Positions 1 through 7,500 of a DNA stretch of 13,313 nucleotides are shown here, in pieces (the first letter of the stretch is position 1; every line of letters starts with the position of its first letter). Origin of the DNA: Streptomyces olivaceus (GTDB lineage Bacteria > Actinomycetota > Actinomycetes > Streptomycetales > Streptomycetaceae); assembly GCF_000721235.1 (NCBI RefSeq), contig NZ_JOFH01000069.1, positions 1-13,313 of the forward strand. The letters run 5' to 3'. A model generated the notes under the pieces. The model saw only the letters and a list, made by a program, of their open reading frames with translations. It did no database searches and was not told the DNA's origin. Made by a program: the position numbers and the translations under genes.

Positions 1-100
1 TCCCGCAATGGCTGCATACCTACAATCACCACCGCGGACACACCGCGCTGAAAGGGCAACCACCCGCCAGCCGCGTCCCCAACCTCACGAGTCAGTACAG
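1..100. other. Downstream flank of the molybdenum hydroxylase operon, no gene seen
   Basis: This is the sequence after the stop codon of the large subunit gene (TAG on the minus strand at 101-103). I see no convincing gene. A short inverted repeat, CGCGG at 33-37 and CCGCG at 43-47 around a 5-base loop, is the only hairpin-like element. Its 5-bp stem is too weak to call a terminator. The real terminator may lie to the left of the window. Confidence 0.4.
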
Positions 101-2419
101 CTAGCCGGTCACCACCGCGGCCTGCGGGCGGATCGGGAGGCGGTTGACCGGGCGGCCCGTGGCGGCGCGTACGGCGGCGGCGACGGCCGCCGGGGAGGCG
201 ACCACCGGTACCGCGCTGACGGCCTTGGCGCCGAAGGGCGCGACCACGTCGCGTTCCTCGACGAGCTTCACGATCCGGATGTCGGGGGTGTCGAGCGCCG
301 TCGGCAGGGCGTAGCCGGTGAGGTCGGGGTGGCGGACGAGGCCGCGGGGGGTACGGAGGTTCTCCGTGAGCGCGATGCCGACGCCCTGCGTCACGCCCGC
401 CTCGATGCGGGCGGTCAGCTGGGCCGGGTTCAGGACCCGGCCCACGTCCTGGGCCACGGCCAGCTCCACGACCCGTACCGAGCCGATCTCGATGTCGACG
501 TCGACCACCGCGCGGATCGCGCAGAAGGCCATGCCGACGAACGCGTCGCCCTGTCCGGCCCCGTCCAGCGGCTCGGTCGGGTGCGGGCGGCACTGGGCGG
601 TGGCCCACAGTTCCTTGCCGTCCAGGGCCTCGGCGACCGTGGTCGACAGCACACCGTCGTACGAGGTGATCTTGCCGTCGGCGATCTGGAGCAGTTCCGT
701 CGACATCCCGAACTGGTGCGCCAGGGGCTGCAGGAGCTGGGTGCGGACCATCTTGGCCGCCCGTTCCACCGCGCCGCCCGACACCCACGTGTGCCGGCCC
801 CGGCAGCCCGCGCCGGCCGGGGGCTGGTCGGTGTCGACGGGCGCCACCCGCACCTCGTCGACACCGAGCGTGTCCTGCACGATCTGCCGGGCCAGCGTGG
901 TGAAGCCCTGGCCGGTCTCGACGGCGGCGCACAGCACCGTCGCCACGCCGTCCTGGACCTTCACGGTGGCCGTGGAGACCTCGTCGGCGCCCTCGGCGCC
1001 GAGCATGTGCACCATGCCGATGCCGTAGCCCACGCCCCGCCGCACCGCGCCCGGTTCGCCCGCGCCCTCGGGACCGCCGGGCAGCAGCCACTCGTCCTCG
1101 GGCGTGTCCTTGGGCAGGGCCGGGAGGGGGTGGTCGCGGACGGTCTGGAGGAGTTCGGCGACGGGCGCGGGGCAGGTGACCGTCTGGCCGGTGGGGAGCA
1201 CGTCGCCGGTGGCCAGAACGTTGCGCAGCCGCACCTCGGCCGGGTCCAGGCCGAGCTTCTTGGCGATCTTGTCCATCTGCGCCTCGTACGCGGCGCAGAC
1301 CTGCATGGCGCCCTCGCCGCGCACGTGGCCGGAGGGCGGGTTGTTGGTGCGCACGGCCCAGCCCTCGATGAAGGCGTTCGGGACGACGTACGGGCCGCAG
1401 GCGAAGGCCACCGCGGCGGCCAGGGCGTCGGAGGAGGTGTCCGCGTAGGCGCCCGCGTCGAGCAGGAGCTGCGCCTCGACCTTCACGACCCGGCCCTCGG
1501 CGTCCGCGTGGTGGCGGTAGCGGAGCAGCGTGGGGTGGCGGTGGACGTGGCCGAGGAAGGACTCCTCGCGCGTGGCGGTCAGTTTCACCGGGCAGCCGGT
1601 CTTCAGCGCGAGCAGCCCGAGCGGCAGCTGGAAGCCCTGGTCCTCGCGGTCGGCGGTGGCGCCGGGCACCCCGGTGACGACGATCTTCACCTGTTCGGGC
1701 GGCAGGCCGTAGCACGCGGCGGCCGTGTCGCGGTCGCCGTGCGGGTCGGTGGAGGCCAGGTACAGCTCCACGCCGCCGTCGGGGCGCGGCACGGCCAGAC
1801 CGGCCTCGGCCCCTATGGGCGCCGGGTCCTGTCGGCCGATGCGGTACAGGCCCTCGACGACGACGTCGCCGGCCGCCTCCGGGTCGCCGTGGCGCAGCGG
1901 GATGTGCCGGACCAGGTTGCCGTCGGGGTGCAGCGGCTCGGCCTCGAACGCCTGCTCCGGGTCGGTGACCGGGTCGAGCACCTCGTACTCGACGATGACG
2001 GCGGCGGCGGCCATCCGCGCGGTGTCCGGGTGGTCGGCGGCGACGGCGGCGAGGGGCTCGCCGTGATGGCGTACGACGTCGGAGGCGAAGACCGGCCGGT
2101 CGGCGTGCCGGCCGCCGCGCCCGTGCAGCGGCGCGCCGGGGACGTCCTCGTGCGTGACGACGGCGCGTACCCCGGGCATCTCGCGCGCGTGGGTGGTGTC
2201 GATGGACACCACGCGCGCGTGCGGGTGCGGTGAGCGCAGTACGGCCGCCCACAGCAGGCCCTCGGCCCACAGGTCGGCGGCGTACGGGAAGGTGCCCTCG
2301 GTCTTGGCGCGGGCGTCGGCGGGCGGCAGGGACGCGCCGAGGCCGTGCGGGATCGGCTCGGGGGCGGGGACCGCCTCGGCGGTCCCCGCGGCCTCCGCCG
2401 TCGCGGCGTCGTTGCTCAC
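101..2419 (-). CDS. Molybdopterin-binding subunit of a xanthine dehydrogenase/aldehyde oxidase-type hydroxylase, with altered active-site motifs
   Basis: The 772-residue product has the fold signature of the large subunit of molybdenum hydroxylases (hydroxylation of aldehydes or N-heterocycles with water, electrons passed to Fe-S and FAD). The small N-terminal a/b hammerhead domain spans about 30-150 and the two molybdopterin-binding domains about 165-765. Recognisable family segments are LPLGLLALKTG followed by TREESF (265-287), ETGQG (501-505), and APFGAK (727-732). Family hallmarks are missing: the usual GGGFGGKED loop reads PGATADRED (252-260), RGFG reads RGEG (367-370), and the GVGE motif with the catalytic Glu reads AVSA (733-736), so Ala736 sits where Glu is expected. 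The GTG start overlaps the stop of the upstream gene (GTGA, 2416-2419) and has GGAGG (2426-2430) six bases upstream. A longer in-frame reading to 2956 runs through the neighbouring gene and is not the start. It is last in the operon after the FAD and [2Fe-2S] subunits. It may be a divergent hydroxylase or a non-catalytic relative. Family assignment is firm; activity is uncertain. Confidence 0.9.
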   Translation of the reverse strand: MSNDAATAEAAGTAEAVPAPEPIPHGLGASLPPADARAKTEGTFPYAADLWAEGLLWAAVLRSPHPHARVVSIDTTHAREMPGVRAVVTHEDVPGAPLHGRGGRHADRPVFASDVVRHHGEPLAAVAADHPDTARMAAAAVIVEYEVLDPVTDPEQAFEAEPLHPDGNLVRHIPLRHGDPEAAGDVVVEGLYRIGRQDPAPIGAEAGLAVPRPDGGVELYLASTDPHGDRDTAAACYGLPPEQVKIVVTGVPGATADREDQGFQLPLGLLALKTGCPVKLTATREESFLGHVHRHPTLLRYRHHADAEGRVVKVEAQLLLDAGAYADTSSDALAAAVAFACGPYVVPNAFIEGWAVRTNNPPSGHVRGEGAMQVCAAYEAQMDKIAKKLGLDPAEVRLRNVLATGDVLPTGQTVTCPAPVAELLQTVRDHPLPALPKDTPEDEWLLPGGPEGAGEPGAVRRGVGYGIGMVHMLGAEGADEVSTATVKVQDGVATVLCAAVETGQGFTTLARQIVQDTLGVDEVRVAPVDTDQPPAGAGCRGRHTWVSGGAVERAAKMVRTQLLQPLAHQFGMSTELLQIADGKITSYDGVLSTTVAEALDGKELWATAQCRPHPTEPLDGAGQGDAFVGMAFCAIRAVVDVDIEIGSVRVVELAVAQDVGRVLNPAQLTARIEAGVTQGVGIALTENLRTPRGLVRHPDLTGYALPTALDTPDIRIVKLVEERDVVAPFGAKAVSAVPVVASPAAVAAAVRAATGRPVNRLPIRPQAAVVTG

Positions 2420-4710
2420 GCGTGGCCTCCGTCCTGGCCGTGGTCGCCCCGGTCGTCCCGGTCGCCGTGGGAATGGTCGTGCGGTCGCGCCGGGTCCCGG
2501 TCCCCGGAGCGCTGCTGGGGCTCGAACGCCGACGCGTTGACGCCGCCCGCGCCCGGTCCTGCCTGGTGCGGGATGCGGGGCTCGTCGGACTCGGCGCCGG
2601 GCTGTGCGTCGGCCCCGGTGTGCGCCTCGCGCTCGGCGACGACCTCCTGGACCGCCTCCAGGACGCCCCGGTACCCGGAGCAGCGGCACAGGTTGCCGCA
2701 CAGGGCCTGGCGGGCCTCCAGGTCGGTCGGCGCCGGGTTGCCCTCCAGGAGGTTGTGCACGGTCATCGCCATGCCGGGCACGCAGAAGCCGCACTGCACC
2801 GCGCCGCGCCGGGCGAGCGCCCGCTGCACGTCCGACGGCTGCCCGTCGGCGGCCAGGCCCTCGACCGTGCGCACCTCGCTGCCGGCCGAGGTGACGGCCG
2901 GGACCAGGCAGGAGGCGACCAGGCGTCCGTCGACCTGCACGTTGCACGCGCCGCACTCGCCCTGTGAGCAGCCGTCCTTGGCGCCCGCGAGGCCGAGGCG
3001 CTCGCGCAGCACGTAGAGCAGCGACTCGCCGATCCAGGCGTCCGTGACGGGACGGTCGGTGCCGTTGACGCGCAGCACGTAGGAGGCCAGCGGGTGCTCG
3101 TCCTGCGGGCTCGCGGGGGCCTGGTCCGGGGCGGTGGCGGCCGGGGTGGGCTGGGGGCCGGGCGTGTCGTCGGGACCGGGCGCGTCGGGGGCGGGCGTGT
3201 CGACGCCGGGCGCGTCGGACGCGTCGGGTGCGTCGAGGCCGGGCGCGTCGGACGCGTCGGGTGCGTCGAGGCCGGGCGCGTCGGTGCCGGTCGGGGCGTC
3301 GGCTTCGGGCGCGGTGCCCTGCGGGCCGGGCACGGGTTCCGGACGCGGGGCCGTCGCCGGTGACGCCTCCTCGGCGAGGACCTGTCCGCCGTCCTGCCCG
3401 GAGGGCTGCCCGGGGTCCTGGCCGTGGTGCCGCGCGGGTTCCGGTTCCCGGTCCGTACCGGTGGTCGGCGCGGGGCCCGTGCCGGGCGCTTCGGCGGCCT
3501 CCGGGCCGGGCTCGGCGATCTCCTCCTCGGCGGGGTCCGCCACGCGTTCCACGGGGCCTTCAGGGGCCCCCTCGGCCCCGGCGGGCTCACCCGCGGGCTC
3601 CGCCGCCTCGTCGGCTCCGGCGGGCGCGGGTGCCCGGCCGTGCGGGTCGGCAGAGTGGGGGCCGGGAGCGTGCGGGTCGGGAGCGTGCGGCTCCGGATCG
3701 TGCGGGTGTGGAGCGTGCGGGTGTGGAGCGTGCGGGGCCTCGTGTCGTTCGTCGGCGTCCGGGCCGGGCTGCGGCATGTCGTCGCCCCACGGCCGGCCGG
3801 CGGGCCGCGTCGCGGGCACGCTGCTGATCTCGGCGGGCCGTTCCCCGGCGTCGGTACCGGCCGGGGGCGGGGCCTCGCCCCACGGCCCGCCGGGGGGCTG
3901 CGTCGCCCAGGGCGCCGGAGCGCCGCCGGGCAGGGTGGCCGGGGCACCGCCGCCCCACTGCTCGGCCAGGGACGACGCGGTGAACTCGCCCGACTCGTCC
4001 GGCAGGTCGCCGTCGGCGACGGGGATGGACCACTGGCCGGTGACGTCCTGGCCGGGCGCGGGCGCGGGGTCCTGCCCCGCTGCGGCCTCGGAAGCCGCCT
4101 CGGAGAAGTCCCAGTGGCCGGTGGCGCCGGGCCGGTAGGGGAACCGGTCGTCCTGTCCCGGCGCGCCGTACCCGGCGTTCGCGTCGTAGGGCGCGGCCCC
4201 GCCGTACGGGTCGTGCTGCGGGTACCCGGTGTGGTCCTGCCGGGCCGCCGGGTCCTGGTTCGTGTCCAGGGCCTGCCACTGGGTGCCGTCCACGGGCGCC
4301 GACGGCGTCGCCCAGGAGCCCGTGGCCGCCGGATCGGTGCCGGCGGCCGTGGCCGGCGTCACCGTGATCTGCGGCGGCACATAGCCGTGGCCGGGCGCGG
4401 CCAGCGGACTGTCGTGGGCGGCGAGGAGCGCGTCCACCCCGCCCTCGGGGAGCTTGACGAAGGCGGTCGCGCCGTCGTCGTAGTCACCCTGCGGCAGCGG
4501 GTCCCAGCGCCCGCCGCTCGGGGGCGCGCCCCCACCGTGCCCGTCGCCGTACTGGTCGCCGTACTGATCGCCGTACTGATCGCCGTACTGATCGCGGTAC
4601 GGGTCACCGCGCCGGTCGCCGTACGGATCCCCGCGCCGGTCCCCGTACGGGTCCCCCTGCCCGTCGCCGTACCGGTCGTCGTACTGGTCGCCGTGCTGGT
4701 CGTCGGTCAC
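2416..4710 (-). CDS. [2Fe-2S] subunit of molybdenum hydroxylase with long repetitive N-terminal extension
   Basis: The product has 764 residues, whereas stand-alone subunits of this family usually have about 150-200. Only residues 544-696 form the two-domain iron-sulfur module that carries electrons from the molybdenum centre to FAD. The plant ferredoxin-type cluster ligands are Cys581, Cys586, Cys589 and Cys601; the C-terminal helical cluster ligands are Cys640, Cys643, Cys675 and Cys677 (QCGFC...NLCRC). Residues 1-543 are low complexity: a YGDQ/GDPYGDRR repeat (12-57), three TG-x-W motifs (130-227), a His-Pro-rich stretch (323-358), long Pro/Ala/Glu/Asp runs and DAPG repeats (470-515). The C-terminal tail (697-764) is again His/Asp rich. 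No signal peptide or membrane segment is visible, so it is probably cytoplasmic. The GTG start (4708-4710) overlaps the FAD gene stop by four bases (GTGA) and is preceded by GGGGAGGG. The extension keeps the reading frame and the local GC-rich codon use throughout, so it looks translated. Its function is unknown. Confidence 0.9.
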   Translation of the reverse strand: MTDDQHGDQYDDRYGDGQGDPYGDRRGDPYGDRRGDPYRDQYGDQYGDQYGDQYGDGHGGGAPPSGGRWDPLPQGDYDDGATAFVKLPEGGVDALLAAHDSPLAAPGHGYVPPQITVTPATAAGTDPAATGSWATPSAPVDGTQWQALDTNQDPAARQDHTGYPQHDPYGGAAPYDANAGYGAPGQDDRFPYRPGATGHWDFSEAASEAAAGQDPAPAPGQDVTGQWSIPVADGDLPDESGEFTASSLAEQWGGGAPATLPGGAPAPWATQPPGGPWGEAPPPAGTDAGERPAEISSVPATRPAGRPWGDDMPQPGPDADERHEAPHAPHPHAPHPHDPEPHAPDPHAPGPHSADPHGRAPAPAGADEAAEPAGEPAGAEGAPEGPVERVADPAEEEIAEPGPEAAEAPGTGPAPTTGTDREPEPARHHGQDPGQPSGQDGGQVLAEEASPATAPRPEPVPGPQGTAPEADAPTGTDAPGLDAPDASDAPGLDAPDASDAPGVDTPAPDAPGPDDTPGPQPTPAATAPDQAPASPQDEHPLASYVLRVNGTDRPVTDAWIGESLLYVLRERLGLAGAKDGCSQGECGACNVQVDGRLVASCLVPAVTSAGSEVRTVEGLAADGQPSDVQRALARRGAVQCGFCVPGMAMTVHNLLEGNPAPTDLEARQALCGNLCRCSGYRGVLEAVQEVVAEREAHTGADAQPGAESDEPRIPHQAGPGAGGVNASAFEPQQRSGDRDPARPHDHSHGDRDDRGDHGQDGGHA
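3205..3284 (-). repeat. 33-base tandem repeat within the [2Fe-2S] subunit gene
   Basis: Two identical 33-base copies (3205-3237 and 3238-3270) are followed by a partial third copy (3271-3284). On the coding strand they encode an 11-residue unit of the type DAPGLDAPDAS. The period is a multiple of three, so copy-number change would not shift the frame. A degenerate continuation (APGVDTPAPDAPGPD in the protein) lies to the left on the window. Confidence 0.9.
3637..3744 (-). other. Segment encoding a His-Pro-rich tract in the [2Fe-2S] subunit
   Basis: This encodes residues 323-358, in which His alternates with Pro, Ala and Asp (HAPHPHAPHPHDPEPH and similar). About a third of the residues are His. 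The DNA shows short imperfect repeats around gcgtgcgggtgtgg. Such tracts often bind divalent metal ions, but nothing here proves it; it may simply be a flexible linker. Confidence 0.75.
4540..4677 (-). repeat. Short tandem repeats encoding YGDQ and GDPYGDRR units
   Basis: Near the 5' end of the [2Fe-2S] subunit gene a 12-base unit, gccgtactgatc and close variants, recurs about four to five times (roughly 4543-4600) and encodes YGDQ. It is followed by a 24-base unit (about 4600-4665) encoding GDPYGDRR. Both keep frame. The encoded stretch is rich in Tyr, Asp, Gly and Arg and should be disordered. Confidence 0.85.
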
Positions 4711-5600
4711 GACAGCGCCCTCCCCAGTGCTCGTCGGGCCAGCGCGGCGACGGTGCGCCGCAGGTGCAGTACGGCGGGCGGGAGCGGTGGCACGGAGCCG
4801 TCCTCGGCCGGCGCCTCGTCGGGGATGCAGGCGGCGGCGACGTACTCGCCGAAGCCCCGCAGCGCCTCCGGGACGATGGTGCGGCCGTTGTCCCAGTCGA
4901 TGAGCGAGGCCACCCACTCCTCGGCCTCCAGGGGCCGCAGCGGCATCGGGGCGATGGCGCCCACGGCGCACCGCACGCCGCGCCGGGCGGGGTCGAGGAC
5001 CAAGGCCACCGAGGCCGTGGCGCGGCCGGGACCGGTGCGGCCGGTCGCCTTCAGGAAGACCTGCGGCGCGTGCAGCAGCGGCACGCGCACGTAGCCGATC
5101 AGCTCCCCCGCGCGGAGCATCTCCATGCCGGCCAGCAGATGCGAGACCGGCACCTCCCGGCGGGCCCCGTCCGGGCCCGCGATGATCAGCGTCGCCTCCA
5201 GGGCGGCCAGCACCGGCAGCGCGTCGCCGGTCGGAGCGGCCGAGGCGATGTTGCCGCCGAGGGTGCCGGCGTTGCGGATCTGCGGCGGTCCGGCGGCGCG
5301 CGCGGCGGCGGCGAGCGCCGGGATGAGCGCGGCGAAGTCCGGGCGGCCCATGCGGGCATGGGTGAGTCCCGCACCGAGCAGCGCGTGCCCGTCCAGGTAC
5401 TGCCAGCCCCGGATTTCGCTGATCCGGCCGAGGCCCACCAGCGCGGCGGGCCTGAGCTGGCCGGAGTTGACTGAGGTCATCAGGTCCGTACCGCCCGCGA
5501 CCGGCACTGCGGCGGGCATGGCGGCGAGCGCCGCCACGGCCTCGTCCAGTGTCGTGGGCAGCGTGACGGCCTGCGCCGCCTGCGGTGCGTGCGTGGTCAA
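4707..5600 (-). CDS. FAD-binding subunit of molybdenum hydroxylase (CO dehydrogenase flavoprotein-type)
   Basis: The product (297 residues, a normal length for this family) is the flavoprotein that takes electrons from the [2Fe-2S] subunit and passes them to NAD+, oxygen or another acceptor. FAD-binding motifs are present: PVAGGTDLM at 33-41 and RNAGTLGGNIASAAPTGD at 109-126, followed by the C-terminal domain with KATGRTGPGRATASVAL (184-200). I prefer the TTG start at 5598-5600 because GGGAAGGGG lies eight bases upstream. An in-frame GTG at 5625-5627 would add nine residues (VGQREGAVG) but has a weaker ribosome site. Longer in-frame readings run into non-coding sequence. It is the first gene of the three-gene operon, and its stop overlaps the start of the [2Fe-2S] gene. 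No cofactor maturation gene (XdhC or MobA type) is seen next to it. Confidence 0.9.
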   Translation of the reverse strand: MTTHAPQAAQAVTLPTTLDEAVAALAAMPAAVPVAGGTDLMTSVNSGQLRPAALVGLGRISEIRGWQYLDGHALLGAGLTHARMGRPDFAALIPALAAAARAAGPPQIRNAGTLGGNIASAAPTGDALPVLAALEATLIIAGPDGARREVPVSHLLAGMEMLRAGELIGYVRVPLLHAPQVFLKATGRTGPGRATASVALVLDPARRGVRCAVGAIAPMPLRPLEAEEWVASLIDWDNGRTIVPEALRGFGEYVAAACIPDEAPAEDGSVPPLPPAVLHLRRTVAALARRALGRALS

Positions 5601-5874
5601 ACCGACTGCCCCTTCCCGCTGTCCCACCTGGTCCCGCCCATGTGGCCGTACGCTACGACCTGACAGGGCGGACGTGGCAACTCTGGCACATCTTTGCAGG
5701 GCCCGAACGCAGGGGTCCGCTAGGAGGCATTCGCCCGGATCACCGGCGACATGGTCCGTTTTCGTACAGGATCCACTGCCATCGGAGTTGTGTTCCGTGC
5801 GCGCGAGTTGCCACTCCTCGGTGGCGTTTGGGGCGGTCTTCCCACGATTCTTCGTGAGATGCGCTCCTACGTGC
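5601..5874 (-). promoter_or_regulatory. Intergenic region upstream of the molybdenum hydroxylase operon
   Basis: This 274-base gap separates the end of the hexosaminidase gene from the FAD subunit gene and should hold the operon promoter. A candidate on the minus strand is TTGCCA (5675-5680), a 19-base spacer, and TAGCGT (5650-5655); the spacer is longer than ideal, so this is weak. The -35 candidate overlaps a direct repeat of TGGCA (5675-5679 and 5684-5688). The 10-mer GAGTTGCCAC occurs on the minus strand at 5674-5683 and on the plus strand at 5805-5814. No clear terminator for the hexosaminidase operon is visible; a 5-bp hairpin at 5810-5825 is too short. Confidence 0.35.
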
Positions 5875-7497
5875 CTACTTGTTCGGCGGCGGGCCGTCCA
5901 GCGGGCGCCCGAGCACGCCGGGCCGCTGCTGCCAGGGCAGCGGGCCGCCGGGTGGCCGGTAGGCGACGCCCAGTGCGTCAAGTCGCCGGTAGTGGGCGGC
6001 CATCCGCTGCTCGAACGCGCCGAAGTCCCGCTCGGCCGGGGCGGGCAGGGCGCTCCAGGCGACCTCGGCGAAGGCGGCGAGCCGCGGGAACACCTGGTAG
6101 TCCACCCGCCCCTGGTTCTCCATCACTTCCGTCCATACGTTCGCCTGGGTACCGATCACGTGTGCGGACTCGTCCGGTGTGAGTTCGGACGGAACCGGCT
6201 CGAACCGGTAGACGTCCTCCAGGGTGCGCACGAAGCCGATCGGCACGGGTTCGCCCTCGTCCCCGTGCTGCCGGTGGTCCAGGTACACCTGCTGCTCGGG
6301 GCACATCACGACGTCGTGCCCCGCGCGCGCGGCGGCGATCCCGCCGGCGTACCCGCGCCAGGAGGAGACGGCCGCGCCCTTGGCGAGCCCGCCCTCCAGG
6401 ATCTCGTCCCAGCCGATGAGCCGGCGTCCGCGTTCGGCGAGCCAGGTGTCGAAGTGCTGGATGAACCAGGCCTGGAGTTCGTCCTCGTCGGCGAGGGCGA
6501 GTTCCTCGATGCGGGCCTGCACGGTGGCCGATTGCCGCCACTGCTCCTTGGGGCATTCGTCGCCGCCGATGTGGAGGAACTCCGAGGGGAACAGTTCGAG
6601 CAGTTCCTCGAACACACCCTCGTAGAAGCGCAGTGTGTTCTCGGTGGGGGCGAGTACGTTCGGGGAGACGCCCCAGGTGTCCCAGACGGTCAGGGCCGTG
6701 GTGTCGATCACATCGGTGTTGCCCAGTTCCGGATACGCGGCGATGGCGGCCTGCGAGTGGCCGGGTACGTCGATTTCCGGGACGACGGTGATCTGCCGTT
6801 CGGCGGCGTAGGCGACGATCTCCCGGATGTCCTCCTGGGTGTAGTAACCGCCGTGGGGTTTGTCCTCCCACAGCGGCGACGCGCGGTGGCCGTATTTGGT
6901 GCGCGAGCGCCAGGAGCCCTTCTCCGTGAGCCGCGGATGGCGTGTGATCTCGACGCGCCATCCCTGGTCGTCGGTCAGGTGGAAGTGCAGGACGTTGAGT
7001 TTGTGGGCCGCCATCAGGTCCAGGTAGCGCAGGACGCCGTCCTTCGGCATGAAGTGCCGGGCGACGTCCAGCATCAGGCCGCGCCAGCGGAAGCGGGGCG
7101 CGTCCTCGATGCGCAGCAGCGGCAGCCGCCACCGCCGGCCGGGCAGCGGGGCCCGCCGGAAGGCGTCCGGGCCGAGGAGCTGGCGCAGCGTCTGGGCGCC
7201 CCAGAAGAGGCCGGCCGGGTCGCCGCCGGTGAGGCGCACGGTCCCCGGCGCGATGTCGAGGCGGTAGCCCTCGGCGCCCAGCTGCCCGTCGAGTTCGAGC
7301 CGGACGACGCCGCCGGGCCCCTCGCCGGATGCCAGCGGGAGTCCCGTCGCCGCGCCCAGGGTGGCGCGCAGCCAGCGCTCGGTGTGCCCGGTGCCGTCAC
7401 CGGCGGCCATCCGGGTGTCGGGGCCCAGTTCGAAGTACGCGTCCTCGTGGGACGTCACTTGCCGCGGCTGGGGGATCACGTCGGTCACGTCAATCAC
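5875..7497 (-). CDS. Beta-N-acetylhexosaminidase, glycoside hydrolase family 20, cytoplasmic
   Basis: The enzyme removes terminal beta-linked N-acetylglucosamine (or GalNAc) from chitobiose and related oligosaccharides by substrate-assisted catalysis. The 540-residue product has the N-terminal GH20b-like domain (about 1-130) and the catalytic barrel (about 135-490). Visible motifs are FRWRGLMLDVARHF (136-149), HFHLTDDQGW (171-180), PEIDVPGHSQA (240-250), and HIGGDE (309-314), whose Asp313-Glu314 pair is the catalytic pair of the family. Trp363, Trp380 and Trp455 are likely pocket residues. There is no signal peptide, so it should act inside the cell on imported sugar. It starts three bases after the stop of the permease gene, so it is the last gene of the transporter operon. 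The start is ambiguous: GTG at 7495-7497 has GAAGGA seven bases upstream, while GTG at 7486-7488 has AGGAG eight bases upstream; the difference is three residues. Confidence 0.93.
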   Translation of the reverse strand: MIDVTDVIPQPRQVTSHEDAYFELGPDTRMAAGDGTGHTERWLRATLGAATGLPLASGEGPGGVVRLELDGQLGAEGYRLDIAPGTVRLTGGDPAGLFWGAQTLRQLLGPDAFRRAPLPGRRWRLPLLRIEDAPRFRWRGLMLDVARHFMPKDGVLRYLDLMAAHKLNVLHFHLTDDQGWRVEITRHPRLTEKGSWRSRTKYGHRASPLWEDKPHGGYYTQEDIREIVAYAAERQITVVPEIDVPGHSQAAIAAYPELGNTDVIDTTALTVWDTWGVSPNVLAPTENTLRFYEGVFEELLELFPSEFLHIGGDECPKEQWRQSATVQARIEELALADEDELQAWFIQHFDTWLAERGRRLIGWDEILEGGLAKGAAVSSWRGYAGGIAAARAGHDVVMCPEQQVYLDHRQHGDEGEPVPIGFVRTLEDVYRFEPVPSELTPDESAHVIGTQANVWTEVMENQGRVDYQVFPRLAAFAEVAWSALPAPAERDFGAFEQRMAAHYRRLDALGVAYRPPGGPLPWQQRPGVLGRPLDGPPPNK

Positions 7498-7500
7498 TCC

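Noticed and set aside
8..2233. Plus-strand open frame of 741 codons opposite the large subunit gene
   Set aside because: It is a composition shadow: the minus-strand frame has recognisable family motifs, a ribosome site and a stop/start overlap, while the plus-strand product is a His/Arg/Gly/Val-rich sequence without family resemblance.
2416..2956. N-terminal extension of the large subunit to 2956
   Set aside because: The extra residues are an out-of-frame reading of the Fe-S module. The GTG at 2417-2419 has a good ribosome site and the usual overlap.
2416..4710. CRISPR-like array or mobile repeat in the repetitive part of the Fe-S subunit gene
   Set aside because: The repeats are contiguous, have no spacers, keep the reading frame and encode simple peptide units.
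5810..5825. Hairpin GCCAC...GTGGC as terminator of the hexosaminidase operon
   Set aside because: The stem is only 5 bp with a 6-base loop and no T-run; such repeats are frequent in this base composition.
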